Below, in pieces: positions 25,523 to 34,759 of a DNA stretch of 64,000 nucleotides (position 1 is its first letter; the number at the start of each line of letters is the position of its first letter). This DNA comes from JAYEHK01 sp034659475 (GTDB taxonomy: Bacteria > Bacillota > Syntrophomonadia > Syntrophomonadales > Syntrophomonadaceae). The position numbers and the translations under genes were made by a program. The notes under the pieces are model-generated. The model searched no databases. It saw only the letters and a list, made by a program, of their open reading frames with translations, and was not told where the DNA came from. The stretch covers positions 1 to 64,000 of the forward strand of contig JAYEHK010000177.1 of assembly GCA_034659475.1 (NCBI GenBank), written 5' to 3'.

Positions 25523-25957
25523 TTAATCTAAACTGCTTAACAGATTTGCCATTTCAATCGCGGATAGCGCTGCATCAGCGCCCTTATTTCCTGCCTTGGT
25601 ACCTGCTCTCTCAATCGCTTGTTCTATTGTATCCGATGTGATCACACCAAAAATCACTGGTTTTCCTGTTTGTAATCCCACCTGTGCTACCCCTTTTGAA
25701 ACCTCTGAAGAAACGTATTCAAAATGAGGCGTAGCACCGCGAATCACTGCTCCGAGGCAGATCACCGCATCGTATTGTTTTGCTGCCATCTTTTGTGCAA
25801 CAAGCGGAATTTCAAAACAGCCCGGCACCCAGGTAACATCAATGTTTTCTGAATCAATCCCGTGCCGTTGCAGGGTATCAATACACCCCGAAAGAAGTTT
25901 ATTCGTAATGAATTCATTAAAACGCGCTACCACAATTCCAAACTTCTNNNNNNNNNN
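25523..25957 (-). CDS. ribH: 6,7-dimethyl-8-ribityllumazine synthase, start hidden in assembly gap
   Basis: Condenses 5-amino-6-ribitylaminouracil with dihydroxybutanone phosphate; last-but-one step to riboflavin. From residue [12 protein letters not shown] onward the protein is complete ([45 protein letters not shown]). A run of ten N (25948-25957) covers the beginning. The TTG at 25972 that keeps the frame open is part of TTGGAGG, which is the SD, so it is not a real start. Homologues have about 13 residues before the KFGIVV-like strand, so roughly 40 nt rather than 10 are probably missing. Fourth gene of the rib operon. Confidence 0.9.
   Translation of the reverse strand, partial: XXXXKFGIVVARFNEFITNKLLSGCIDTLQRHGIDSENIDVTWVPGCFEIPLVAQKMAAKQYDAVICLGAVIRGATPHFEYVSSEVSKGVAQVGLQTGKPVIFGVITSDTIEQAIERAGTKAGNKGADAALSAIEMANLLSSLD
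25948..25957. other. Assembly gap (10 N)
   Basis: Ten undetermined bases over the ribH translation start; the nominal length is probably a placeholder. Confidence 0.95.
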
Positions 25958-26028
25958 TTTATCAACCTCCAAATTCTTTGATAATATTTTAAAACTGCTA
26001 TCAGCGATCTTTCTTAGCCCCTAATTTT

Positions 26029-26145
26029 TACAGAACACAACCACCAATTAAAATTAGTGAGGAGTGAGGAGTAAGGAGTTAGGTGTAAAGTCTATTTTTG
26101 CACTGCCCGTCCATTCCCGCAGAACGTAACCACCAATGAAAATAG
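26029..26145. repeat. Two direct copies of the CACAACCACC module inside the rib operon
   Basis: 26029-26056 (CAGAACACAACCACCAAT...) and 26111-26145 (CCGCAGAACGTAACCACCAA, then TGAAAATA) are direct copies, separated by a GA-rich stretch of GTGAGGA-like units. They fill the 220-bp space between ribBA and ribH, where operon genes are otherwise close together. Confidence 0.6.
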
Positions 26146-26186
26146 AAGGATTACGCGGCACAAGTAATTGAGAACATTTTTTGACT

Positions 26187-27383
26187 TTAGCAATTAACCA
26201 GCAGATGACCCATTTTTTCTTTTTTAGTAGAAAGATAGCGATGATTTTCTTCTTTAATCGGCATCTCTATCTGGACCCGTTCAATAACTTCCAGATCATA
26301 TCCTTCCAGCCCTTTTATCTTTTTGGGATTGTTGGTCAGAAGTCTCATTTTTTTAATGCCCAGCTCAACGAGAATCTGCGCACCAATACCATATTCCCTT
26401 AAGTCAGGGGCAAATCCCAGATCAATATTGGCCTCCACTGTATCCCGCCCTTTGTCCTGCAGCTTATAGGCACGGATTTTATTGGCCAGTCCAATCCCTC
26501 TGCCTTCCTGCCTCATATAGAGAAGTACCCCTTTTCCTTCCTTCTCAATCATCGTCATTGCTGTGGCTAATTGCTCTCCACAATCACACCGACAAGATCC
26601 AAAAACATCACCTGTCAGACACTCGGAATGGACGCGCACCAGAATAGGTTCATCATCTTCCCACTCCCCTTTTACCAAAGCAATGTGTTCCTTTCCATCC
26701 AGCAGCGATTCATAAGCTACCGCAGTAAATTCCCCATACATAGTAGGAAGATGTGCATCATCTACACGAACCACTAGCTTTTCTTTACGGCGCCTGTATT
26801 CAATCAGATCTGCAATCGTAACAATCTTCATGTCATGCTCTTTGGCAAATTCCATCAGTTGTGGAACACGTGCCATGGTTCCATCATCATTCATCACTTC
26901 GCAAATAACAGCTGCGGGATAGCATCCGGCTAACCGTGCAAGATCAATCGATCCTTCGGTATGACCTGTTCTTCTTAAAACGCCGCCTTCTTTATAACGC
27001 AACGGAAAAATGTGTCCAGGTCTCCTTAAATCTTCCGGTTTCGTATCAGCAGCTATTAAACCCTGAACTGTTTCTGCCCTTTCATAGGCTGAAATACCTG
27101 TTGTTGTTCCACTATAATCAACTGAAACCGTGAAAGCCGTTTCGTGATTATCCGTATTATCTACAACCATTGCCTTAATATCAAGCTCATCGAGCCTTTC
27201 CCCCATCATCGGAACACAGATAAGCCCTTTGGCGTGTGTAGCCATAAAATTTATGATTTCAGCTGTGCATTTGTCGGCAGGAATAATTATGTCGCCTTCA
27301 TTTTCACGGTCTTCATCATCTACCAGAATAAGCATTTTCCCTTCCTGCATATCCTTTATAGCTTCCTCAATTGTATTAAACAT
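26187..27383 (-). CDS. ribBA: Bifunctional DHBP synthase / GTP cyclohydrolase II
   Basis: 398 residues with two enzymes fused. Residues 1-200 make 3,4-dihydroxy-2-butanone 4-phosphate ([18 protein letters not shown] and [16 protein letters not shown] are visible). Residues 205-398 open GTP (zinc site in [18 protein letters not shown], then [13 protein letters not shown]). These feed both branches of riboflavin synthesis. The ATG at 27383 has AGGAGG upstream; the longer frame to 27413 overlaps ribE and lacks an SD. Second-to-last gene of the FMN-riboswitch operon. Confidence 0.95.
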   Translation of the reverse strand: MFNTIEEAIKDMQEGKMLILVDDEDRENEGDIIIPADKCTAEIINFMATHAKGLICVPMMGERLDELDIKAMVVDNTDNHETAFTVSVDYSGTTTGISAYERAETVQGLIAADTKPEDLRRPGHIFPLRYKEGGVLRRTGHTEGSIDLARLAGCYPAAVICEVMNDDGTMARVPQLMEFAKEHDMKIVTIADLIEYRRRKEKLVVRVDDAHLPTMYGEFTAVAYESLLDGKEHIALVKGEWEDDEPILVRVHSECLTGDVFGSCRCDCGEQLATAMTMIEKEGKGVLLYMRQEGRGIGLANKIRAYKLQDKGRDTVEANIDLGFAPDLREYGIGAQILVELGIKKMRLLTNNPKKIKGLEGYDLEVIERVQIEMPIKEENHRYLSTKKEKMGHLLVNC

Positions 27384-27405
27384 GTCATAAAACCTCCTAT
27401 TATTT

Positions 27406-28053
27406 TTATGCAAAACCGTTTTCGGCTAAAAAGTCCAATTTTATATCTTTGTCCGCTTCTTCAGGTTGCTGCCCCAACAATTTTTCAACATATCGGCCAA
27501 TGATATCTGTTTCAAGGTTTACCGTCTCCTCAATTTTCTTCAAACCCAGCGTCGTCATTACCGCTGTATGGGGGATAAGGGAAACACAAAATCGATCAGG
27601 CTGAACCTCTGCAACCGTTAAACTAATGCCATCAACAGTAATCGATCCCTTTGGGACGATGTACCGAAGCACCTGATCTTCAGTTTTTATCCAATACAAA
27701 AAAGCGATGTCTTTTTTTTCAATGCCAACGATACTCCCACTTCCATCGATGTGCCCCTGAACCATATGTCCACCCATACGGTCTCCCAAACGCATCGCTC
27801 GTTCAAGATTCACTCTGGTCCCGCTGATCAGTTCATTCAAATTACTCTTCGCCAGCGTTTCAGCCATCACATCTGCACTAAACTGATTTCCATCAAAATG
27901 TACCACTGTTAAACATACGCCATTAATAGCAATACTGTCTCCAAGATGCACATCCTGCAATACCGTTTGAGCATTAATCGTAAGTTTGGAGGAGTTACTT
28001 CCTTTTTCCACCTTAAGCACTGTTCCTAATTCTTCAATAATACCTGTAAACAT
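27406..28053 (-). CDS. ribE: Riboflavin synthase, alpha chain
   Basis: 215 residues in two tandem lumazine-binding barrels, each with the repeated pattern: [16 protein letters not shown] and [14 protein letters not shown] in the first half, [16 protein letters not shown] and [15 protein letters not shown] in the second. It dismutates two lumazines to riboflavin. Between ribD and ribBA with short gaps. Called ribE here; some annotations use ribC. Confidence 0.95.
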   Translation of the reverse strand: MFTGIIEELGTVLKVEKGSNSSKLTINAQTVLQDVHLGDSIAINGVCLTVVHFDGNQFSADVMAETLAKSNLNELISGTRVNLERAMRLGDRMGGHMVQGHIDGSGSIVGIEKKDIAFLYWIKTEDQVLRYIVPKGSITVDGISLTVAEVQPDRFCVSLIPHTAVMTTLGLKKIEETVNLETDIIGRYVEKLLGQQPEEADKDIKLDFLAENGFA

Positions 28054-28093
28054 AAATCTCCACCTCCCTTTTTGTCCGGGTCAATTATTATTT

Positions 28094-29203
28094 CTAATAC
28101 TCTTCCGGATAACTTACCAACAGCACGTCTTCTCCATAGCGGTTTATATCCGTTATTTTCATAGGCATCGCAGCTGACATCTGCTGTATTCCTACTCCCC
28201 CAACTGGACCAGGAGAATTTCTGCCTCCGATTATTTTGGCACCAATAAAAAGATAAAATTTATCAATTAGTCGGTGCCTTACCAAATCACCATTTATTTC
28301 TCCACCGCCTTCAATAAGGACACTACACACACCCAACTGATAAAGCGTTTTCAATACCTCTTCCAGAGATACTTTGTTATTATGTGCAGATAATCTAATG
28401 ATCTGAATCCCTTTCTTTGCCAAATTTTGCTGTTTGTTATCATCTGCCTCGTTACCGCAGAAGACTATTGTTCTTTGTTGTTCAGCCGTTTTAACAATTT
28501 GAGATTCCTCTGGTATATCTAAAAATGTATCAATAATGATCCGAATCGGATCACGAACATCATTTCCTTCCAATCTAGTATTTAACATGGGATCATCTTT
28601 TAACACGGTTCCAATCCCGGCTAAAATACCATCATATGAATTCCTCAAAGTATGTACATATAAACGTGACTCTTCATTGGTTATCCACTTTGAATCACCA
28701 CTCTCACAGGCTATTTTTCCATCCATGGACATGGCGCTCTTAAGGGCAACAAAAGGCATACCTGTTTGAATGTGTTTTAGGAAAACCTCATTTAATCTAT
28801 TTGCTTTTTCTTCTAGTACCCCAACACAAACTTCAATATCAGCTTTTTGCAATCTATCAATACCCTGACCTGCTACTTTAGGATTAGGATCCATCATCGC
28901 TATGACCACTCGTCGTACACCAGCAGCAATAATTGCATCTGCACAGGGTGGTGTTTTTCCAAAATGACTACAGGGTTCGAGGCTAACGTATACGGTGGCA
29001 CCCCTAGCCTCTTCGCCTGCATCTCTTAATGCGTGGATCTCTGCGTGAGGTGTACCTGCTTTATCATGATACCCTTCCCCTACGATCTGATTCTCTTTTA
29101 CAATTACGGCACCGACCATCGGGTTTGGGTTAGTTCGACCCCTTGCTTTTTCAGCTAACACTAGGGTTCTCTGCATATACTGTTCATCTATCTTCTCCAT
29201 CAC
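28094..29203 (-). CDS. ribD: Bifunctional diaminohydroxyphosphoribosylaminopyrimidine deaminase / reductase
   Basis: 369 residues. The deaminase half (1-145) has the zinc site HAEIHAL and PCSHFGKTPPC; the reductase half (150-369) has VALKSAMSMDGKIA and VLIEGGGEING. First gene of the rib operon, behind the FMN riboswitch and its terminator. AAGGAGA precedes tandem GTG-ATG codons (29203 and 29200); either may be used. Confidence 0.95.
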   Translation of the reverse strand: MMEKIDEQYMQRTLVLAEKARGRTNPNPMVGAVIVKENQIVGEGYHDKAGTPHAEIHALRDAGEEARGATVYVSLEPCSHFGKTPPCADAIIAAGVRRVVIAMMDPNPKVAGQGIDRLQKADIEVCVGVLEEKANRLNEVFLKHIQTGMPFVALKSAMSMDGKIACESGDSKWITNEESRLYVHTLRNSYDGILAGIGTVLKDDPMLNTRLEGNDVRDPIRIIIDTFLDIPEESQIVKTAEQQRTIVFCGNEADDNKQQNLAKKGIQIIRLSAHNNKVSLEEVLKTLYQLGVCSVLIEGGGEINGDLVRHRLIDKFYLFIGAKIIGGRNSPGPVGGVGIQQMSAAMPMKITDINRYGEDVLLVSYPEEY

Positions 29204-29246
29204 AAACCATTCTCCTTAATTTCTATGTCCATTCCTTAATGGCAAA

Positions 29247-29274
29247 ATAAAAAACCCCGATAATTCGGGGTTTA
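29247..29274 (-). terminator. Riboswitch expression-platform terminator
   Basis: On the minus strand AACCCCGA-ATTA-TCGGGGTT followed by TTTTATTT, between the FMN aptamer and ribD. With FMN bound, transcription should stop here. Confidence 0.85.
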
Positions 29275-29335
29275 AAAGCGCAAGTGTATAAAAGCAGACA
29301 GCACTTCTCAACTAATGCAGCTACTAATACATCCC

Positions 29336-29446
29336 TCTTCTCCCATCCAGACTGTTACTGTCGGCCCCGGAATTTCACCGGATCCTGCCCTAAGGCTCGC
29401 GGGCTTTACCGCCGATAGGGAATTTCACCCAACCCCGAAGAAAGGT
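29336..29446 (-). promoter_or_regulatory. FMN riboswitch (RFN element)
   Basis: On the minus strand the conserved RFN core is plain: CTTCGGGGTTGGGTGAAATT, then CGGCGGTAAAGCCCGCGAGC, then CCGGTGAAATTCCGG and a closing GGATGGGAGAAGAGG. It binds FMN and controls ribD-ribE-ribBA-ribH. Confidence 0.95.
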
Positions 29447-29468
29447 AATAACCTATAAATTTGTCTTT

Positions 29469-29497
29469 ATACTAGCACTACACGACATATTGGTCAA
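29469..29497 (-). promoter_or_regulatory. Promoter of the riboflavin operon
   Basis: TTGACC, 17 nt, TAGTAT on the minus strand, directly after the rpe stop codon, about 25 nt ahead of the aptamer. Confidence 0.6.
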
Positions 29498-29498
29498 G

Positions 29499-30149
29499 CT
29501 ATTGAGCGTTTTTTAACGTTTTAATCGCCTGTTCAATGGAAGGTGCACCAAAAACATAAGAGCCTGCAACCAGAACATCGGTACCCACACGCTGTAGTTC
29601 CCTCGCATTTTCAGCATTTACTCCACCATCTACTTGAATTAAACAACTGCTGGAACAACTCTCCTTCATGGCTCTTAATCGTTGAATCTTTTCAATACTT
29701 GAGGCAATAAATTTTTGCCCGCCAAAGCCAGGGTTTACACTCATAATTAAAGCCAAATCAATCTCTGGCATGATTTCTTGCAGCATACTAATAGGTGTAG
29801 CCGGATTCAAAGCAACCCCAGCTTTTTTCCCCGCCTCTTTAATTAAAGAGACCACTCGGTGCAGATGATTACAGGTTTCAACATGAACCGTTACTAAATC
29901 AGCACCCGCTTCAATAAAAGCAGGAATCATTCTTTCAGGATTTTCAATCATTAAATGAACATCAAACAACAATTGACTCTCATTTCTTAAATCGGCAACG
30001 ATTTGCGGTCCTAATGTTATGTTAGGAACAAAATGCCCGTCCATAACATCGATGTGTAACCAATCGGCTTTTGCCTCTTCTACGCGTTTCACTTCTTCTG
30101 CAAGGTATGCAAAATTAGCTGATAATATTGATGGAGCAACGAGTACCAC
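29499..30149 (-). CDS. rpe: Ribulose-phosphate 3-epimerase
   Basis: 216 residues, TIM barrel of the pentose phosphate pathway. Motifs: APSILSANFAYL, HIDVMDGHFVPN, DVHLMIENP, VNPGFGGQKF and QVDGGVNAEN; the metal-binding His and Asp residues are present. The GTG start at 30149 overlaps the rsgA stop (TAGTG) with GAGAGGTG 6 nt upstream; three earlier codons in frame are unlikely. No terminator of its own is seen before the rib promoter. Confidence 0.95.
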   Translation of the reverse strand: MVLVAPSILSANFAYLAEEVKRVEEAKADWLHIDVMDGHFVPNITLGPQIVADLRNESQLLFDVHLMIENPERMIPAFIEAGADLVTVHVETCNHLHRVVSLIKEAGKKAGVALNPATPISMLQEIMPEIDLALIMSVNPGFGGQKFIASSIEKIQRLRAMKESCSSSCLIQVDGGVNAENARELQRVGTDVLVAGSYVFGAPSIEQAIKTLKNAQ

Positions 30150-31030
30150 TAATAGCACCTCTCATTTTCTATAATTTCTTCAAGCATGGAATAATAATGT
30201 TTATATCGTAATTCTAATATTTCGCCATCCCTAACCGCATCTTTTACTCCACATTCATTTTCTTTATAGTGCAAACAGTTTGCGAAATGGCACTTCTTAT
30301 CATATCTACGGAAATCCGAAAAGTAGGAAACAAATTCACTTCGATCTATTCGGGGTAATTCAAGTACGCTAAAACCAGGCGTATCAGCCAACCATCCCCC
30401 TTCAATCAGAGGATATAGCTCGACATGCCGGGTAGTATGTTTGCCCCGGCCAATTTTTTCACTGACCTCCTGAGTGCGAACAGAAGTTTGTCCCCCTAAC
30501 CTATTTAGAAGACTGGATTTACCTGCTCCAGACGGACCTGCAAGAACGGCGATTTGCCCTTTAATCAGTAATTGTAACTCGATCAATCCAACATCCTGTT
30601 TCGTAGAAGCCTCAATCACATCAAATCCAGCCTTAGGATAATATTCTCTGATTAGTTTTATTCGGTCATCTCCAGGCAAATCACATTTATTTAATACAAT
30701 TACTGGTCTCATTCCACTATACTCAGTCAAAAACAGAAGACGATCCAACAACATCAGATCAGGATTCGGTTTTTCAAATGCCAGAACAATGAGAACCATA
30801 TTTACATTGGCCACTTTAGGGCGGTAAAGCTGATTGACCCGCTGCAATCGTTTTTCCAGAATTCCCTTACCTTCTTCTAACAAGGAAATAAGGACACGAT
30901 CTCCAGTAACAATTTTATCCTTAAGTTTTCCTCGGGTCCTGCATTCATACACATTTCGGTCATCATCCTGTACATAATAAAAGCCACTGTAGTTTCGAAT
31001 AACCAGTCCTTCTAACTGAATGCCGTCCAT
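30149..31030 (-). CDS. rsgA: Ribosome small-subunit GTPase A
   Basis: 293 residues. N-terminal OB fold, then a circularly permuted GTPase: G4 NKCD comes before G1 GPSGAGKSSLLN and G3 DTPGF. The C-terminal zinc site is CHFANCLHYKENECGV. It acts in late 30S maturation. In the usual Firmicutes order prpC-prkC-rsgA-rpe. Confidence 0.95.
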   Translation of the reverse strand: MDGIQLEGLVIRNYSGFYYVQDDDRNVYECRTRGKLKDKIVTGDRVLISLLEEGKGILEKRLQRVNQLYRPKVANVNMVLIVLAFEKPNPDLMLLDRLLFLTEYSGMRPVIVLNKCDLPGDDRIKLIREYYPKAGFDVIEASTKQDVGLIELQLLIKGQIAVLAGPSGAGKSSLLNRLGGQTSVRTQEVSEKIGRGKHTTRHVELYPLIEGGWLADTPGFSVLELPRIDRSEFVSYFSDFRRYDKKCHFANCLHYKENECGVKDAVRDGEILELRYKHYYSMLEEIIENERCY

Positions 31031-31049
31031 CGCTTCCTCCTGCCTTAAA

Positions 31050-32897
31050 TTAATTTAACTCAAACGTCTTATCAAGTATTCCATTAAGAAATACTTCAGC
31101 TCTCCCGGTTCCAAAATAATTAACACCTGCAAAAACGTTGTCTTCTGCCTGATGCATCATATTATAGACCTCACGTTGCCCTCTGGCATCTGTAACACGA
31201 ATAACCACCTTATAGTACTCCTGATCAGAAGGCAGTTTAATTTCTAAACTCTTGATTTGTGCAGTAGGTCCTGGGCCAGTGCTTAAAACAATCCTCACAC
31301 TGCTGCCTTCTTCGACCAATACGCCAGACGCCACATCCTGCGAAGAAACCTGATTTTCAAAAAATGCTATGCTTTCTTCTTTGGTTACACCAGCAAGAAT
31401 AATATTACTCTCATTCAAAAGTTTATTTGCATCCTCCAGTGTACGTCCTACAAGTCCCGGCATTTTCACCCGCTCGGGACGTTCTCCTTTACTGACCATA
31501 ACATCAACGGAGACACCAGGCTTTACCTCGGTATTTGCATAGGGATCCTGTGAAATCACAAGGCCCTCTTTATATTTTGCGTCAAAAATTTTGTCTGTTT
31601 TCCCAAGTTCTAAATCTTTGTTTCTCAAGCGAACCGCTGCTTCCTGAATATCAATCCCTCTAATGTTCGGAACCGTGATCAACTCGCTGCCTTTACTGAT
31701 AATCACCTTAATCTCACGTCCTGCTTTTACATTTCTTTCTGCTGATGGATCCTGGGAAATTATGAAGTCTTTTTCTATTTCATCAGAAGATTCTTCACCG
31801 ATGACAGTCATCACCAGTCCAAGATCTGACAGTGTCTCATTAGCTTCTTTGATATTCATTTCTTCAACATTAGGCACCGCAACCTCATCACCAAAGAAGT
31901 TATCGCCTAAGACATATATACCCCCTAAAAACAACCCTAGAATTGCCGCAATCATAAGCACAATACCCAATGGAGTGATCTTTTTCTTTTTTCTCATATC
32001 ACTATCATCCCCTTCGCAATCAACCGGCGCCATTATAATTGTACGATCGTTTCGTCTTCGTCCGGTGTATTCTGCCCCCCCCTGTGAATGATAATTGAGT
32101 AAGGCATTTCTCATTTCCTGGGCTGTTTGATATCTTTGGGATGGATGCTTATCTATCGACTTTGTGATAATTGCTTCAATGCTAGCAGGAATATCCTGAT
32201 TCATAGAACGTGGTGCTACCGGTTCATCATGGATATGCTTAAGCGCCACAGTGATCGGACTTTCTGCCTCAAAGGGCACCCTACCAGTAAGCATTTCGTA
32301 TAGAACACACCCCGCAGAGTAGATATCGGTTGTCCTATCAAGAGGCTCTCCCTTGGCCTGTTCTGGTGAAATATAATGTACGGATCCAACGATATTTTTG
32401 CCATATGTAATCGTTGCCCCATTAATCGCCCTCGCTATACCAAAATCAGCAACTTTAACCATTCCATCGTTAGTAATTAGTATATTATGTGGTTTTATGT
32501 CACGATGAATAATGCCTTTCTCATGAGCATGATGAATCGCATCACAAATCATAATGGCTATATCAATTGCCTGTTCAACTTCTAATGGGGCTGATTGACG
32601 GATAAGCTCGTTGAGTGATTGCCCATCTATATATTCCATAACAATAAAGTAGATTTCGTCATCCTGTCCAACATCATATACGTTAACAATGTTTGGATGT
32701 GAAATCCGGCCGACAGATAGTGCTTCCGTCCTGAATTTTTCTACAAAACTGGCATCATTGGCATACTCATTCTTTAAAATTTTTACCGCAACAATACGAT
32801 CTAAAATTCTGCAACGAGCCTTATAAACGATTGCCATACCGCCTTCTCCGACTTTTTCAATCAGTTCATAGCGGTCCCCTAGTATCCTGCCTTTCAA
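31050..32897 (-). CDS. prkC: PASTA-domain serine/threonine protein kinase
   Basis: 615 residues. The cytoplasmic Hanks-type kinase (about 1-270) has GEGGMAIVYKA, the catalytic loop HRDIKPHN and DFGIAR. One membrane helix lies near 310-330 (LGIVLMIAAILGLFLGG). Outside are three PASTA repeats (about 340-545) that bind peptidoglycan fragments, then a C-terminal beta domain. It senses cell-wall state and, in relatives, spore germination signals. Sits 17 nt after its cognate phosphatase gene. Confidence 0.95.
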   Translation of the reverse strand: MKGRILGDRYELIEKVGEGGMAIVYKARCRILDRIVAVKILKNEYANDASFVEKFRTEALSVGRISHPNIVNVYDVGQDDEIYFIVMEYIDGQSLNELIRQSAPLEVEQAIDIAIMICDAIHHAHEKGIIHRDIKPHNILITNDGMVKVADFGIARAINGATITYGKNIVGSVHYISPEQAKGEPLDRTTDIYSAGCVLYEMLTGRVPFEAESPITVALKHIHDEPVAPRSMNQDIPASIEAIITKSIDKHPSQRYQTAQEMRNALLNYHSQGGAEYTGRRRNDRTIIMAPVDCEGDDSDMRKKKKITPLGIVLMIAAILGLFLGGIYVLGDNFFGDEVAVPNVEEMNIKEANETLSDLGLVMTVIGEESSDEIEKDFIISQDPSAERNVKAGREIKVIISKGSELITVPNIRGIDIQEAAVRLRNKDLELGKTDKIFDAKYKEGLVISQDPYANTEVKPGVSVDVMVSKGERPERVKMPGLVGRTLEDANKLLNESNIILAGVTKEESIAFFENQVSSQDVASGVLVEEGSSVRIVLSTGPGPTAQIKSLEIKLPSDQEYYKVVIRVTDARGQREVYNMMHQAEDNVFAGVNYFGTGRAEVFLNGILDKTFELN

Positions 32898-32914
32898 AAT
32901 TGCTACCTCCTACA

Positions 32915-33622
32915 CTATACACTGATCAGGATCATAGTAATGTTATCATGACCGCCTCTATCCAATGCCAATTTTACCAGACAATGAAGAACAGCCTCTG
33001 TATCTTGTCCATTTATTAGTGCTTCCAATATCTCTGCTTCTGTTAATAGGTCAGTTAATCCGTCAGTACATAATAAAATATGGTCCCCCGATTGCAGCAG
33101 CTCTGAATATAAATCAATTTCAACCTCCCGATATACACCAAGCGCTCTAGTTAACACATGGTTATACCGGTTTGATGTGCTGTCTTCCTTATTGAGCAAA
33201 CCATCTTTATACATTTGTTCCGCGAGGGTATGATCCTGACTAATCTTACGAATTTGGTTGTCTCGCACTAGAAAAATACTACTATCCCCTACATGAGCAA
33301 CAACAAGCTTTAAATCAACAACAACCGCAGCTGTAATTGTTGTCCCCATCTCATACAGTTCTGTATCTCCTTTAGCTCTTTCCCAGATACACTGATTAGC
33401 ATTCACTACCGCTTGAAGCAGTACCCCCGAAGCGTCTTCTTTAAGCGAAAAAGCAGCTGTTTCTTTCAGGCAATTTACAGCAAGTGTAGCCGCTACATCA
33501 CCGCCCTTATGACCACCCATTCCATCACATACCACATATAGATTTTTCTCTTCATCAATTAAAAGACGGTCTTCATTTTTTTTTCTTTGTAACCCAATGT
33601 CACTTATCCCAACAACCCTCAT
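32915..33622 (-). CDS. prpC: PP2C-type protein phosphatase
   Basis: 235 residues, removes phosphate from PrkC and its targets. Metal-binding motifs: NEDR, VCDGMGGHKGGDVAA, LLCTDGLTD and GGHDNITMI. The ATG at 33622 follows GAGGTGG; seven upstream codons in frame lack an SD. Coupled to prkC downstream. Confidence 0.95.
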   Translation of the reverse strand: MRVVGISDIGLQRKKNEDRLLIDEEKNLYVVCDGMGGHKGGDVAATLAVNCLKETAAFSLKEDASGVLLQAVVNANQCIWERAKGDTELYEMGTTITAAVVVDLKLVVAHVGDSSIFLVRDNQIRKISQDHTLAEQMYKDGLLNKEDSTSNRYNHVLTRALGVYREVEIDLYSELLQSGDHILLCTDGLTDLLTEAEILEALINGQDTEAVLHCLVKLALDRGGHDNITMILISV

Positions 33623-33685
33623 AATCCACCTCAATAAACCCAAACATTTACTAAAAACTTCTACAAATATACATATTTTTCCTGA

Positions 33686-34759
33686 TCAGCGTTCCTTATT
33701 TGCTGCTAATTGTCCACAGGCAGCCTCAATATCGCTCCCATGCTCCTCTCGCAAAGTAACATTTAGCCCTCCATCTACCAGTTTATTATAAAAAGCTCTG
33801 ATGCTGGTTTGAGAAGGTTTCTTGAACGGAAGTCCTTCAACTTCATTATAAGGAATTAGATTTACGTTTGCCAGCAGTGGTTTTATCATTTTAATCATAC
33901 GTTTCGCATCTGAAGTGCTGATATTAACGTCATCAAGCATTATATATTCAAAGGTAACCCGTCTATTGGTCATCCCTGCATAGCTCTCAACAGCATCCAT
34001 TAAAACTTCCAATGGATATTTTTTGTTCATAGGAATTAATTCATCTCGCAAATCATTTTCAGTAGCATGCAAAGATATCGCCAATGTAATCTGCAGATCC
34101 TCTTTGGCTAACTTATGTATCCCTTTTGCCTCCCCAGAGGTTGAAACTGTAAGATGTCTTTGTCCAATATTCATCCCCTGATAATCATTTAGCATATAAA
34201 TTGACTTCAGTGTCTCATCATAATTAAGCAACGGTTCTCCCATTCCCATATATACAACACTATTGATCAAAGGACCATCAATTGTTTTCACCTTCTTGGC
34301 CAACTCTCTTCTTGAGCTCAAAACCTGCCCCGCAATCTCCATTGCCTGCAAATTTCTTTGAAAACCAGATGCACCCGTTGCACAAAAACGACATCCAACC
34401 GGACATCCAACTTGCGTAGAGATACAAAGAGAATAATTCGTATCCTTTTCTTTACTCTGAGGAATAACCACGGTTTCTATTCGCTTTCGATCCCTTAATT
34501 CCATCAAATATTTCCGTGTTCCATCCATTGACACACGTTGTTTCAATACTCTTGGAATCGACACAACTACCTTTTCATCCAGTTTTGCACGAAGGTCCTT
34601 GGGTAAATCCGTCATATCATAAAAGGAATGCGTTTCTTTTTGATAAATCCATTTATGAATCTGCCTGGCTCTGAACTTCTTTTCCCCAATGGATTCCATA
34701 AAGTTTTCCAGTTCATCTATGCTTCTTCCTAATAATTCTGTTCTATTCAGTGTATTCAT
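33686..34759 (-). CDS. rlmN: 23S rRNA (adenine-2503-C2)-methyltransferase
   Basis: 357 residues, radical SAM enzyme with cluster Cys in CPVGCRFC, and the second catalytic Cys in IEAACGQLA near the C-terminus. GMGEPLLNYD is the SAM-binding GGE-like motif. It methylates A2503 of 23S rRNA and also some tRNAs. Its start overlaps the rsmB end by 17 nt. Confidence 0.95.
   Translation of the reverse strand: MNTLNRTELLGRSIDELENFMESIGEKKFRARQIHKWIYQKETHSFYDMTDLPKDLRAKLDEKVVVSIPRVLKQRVSMDGTRKYLMELRDRKRIETVVIPQSKEKDTNYSLCISTQVGCPVGCRFCATGASGFQRNLQAMEIAGQVLSSRRELAKKVKTIDGPLINSVVYMGMGEPLLNYDETLKSIYMLNDYQGMNIGQRHLTVSTSGEAKGIHKLAKEDLQITLAISLHATENDLRDELIPMNKKYPLEVLMDAVESYAGMTNRRVTFEYIMLDDVNISTSDAKRMIKMIKPLLANVNLIPYNEVEGLPFKKPSQTSIRAFYNKLVDGGLNVTLREEHGSDIEAACGQLAANKER

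Noticed and set aside
31663..32091. 142-residue plus-strand frame opposite prkC
   Set aside because: Shadow of the PASTA and linker region; serine- and isoleucine-rich with no SD or homology signal.
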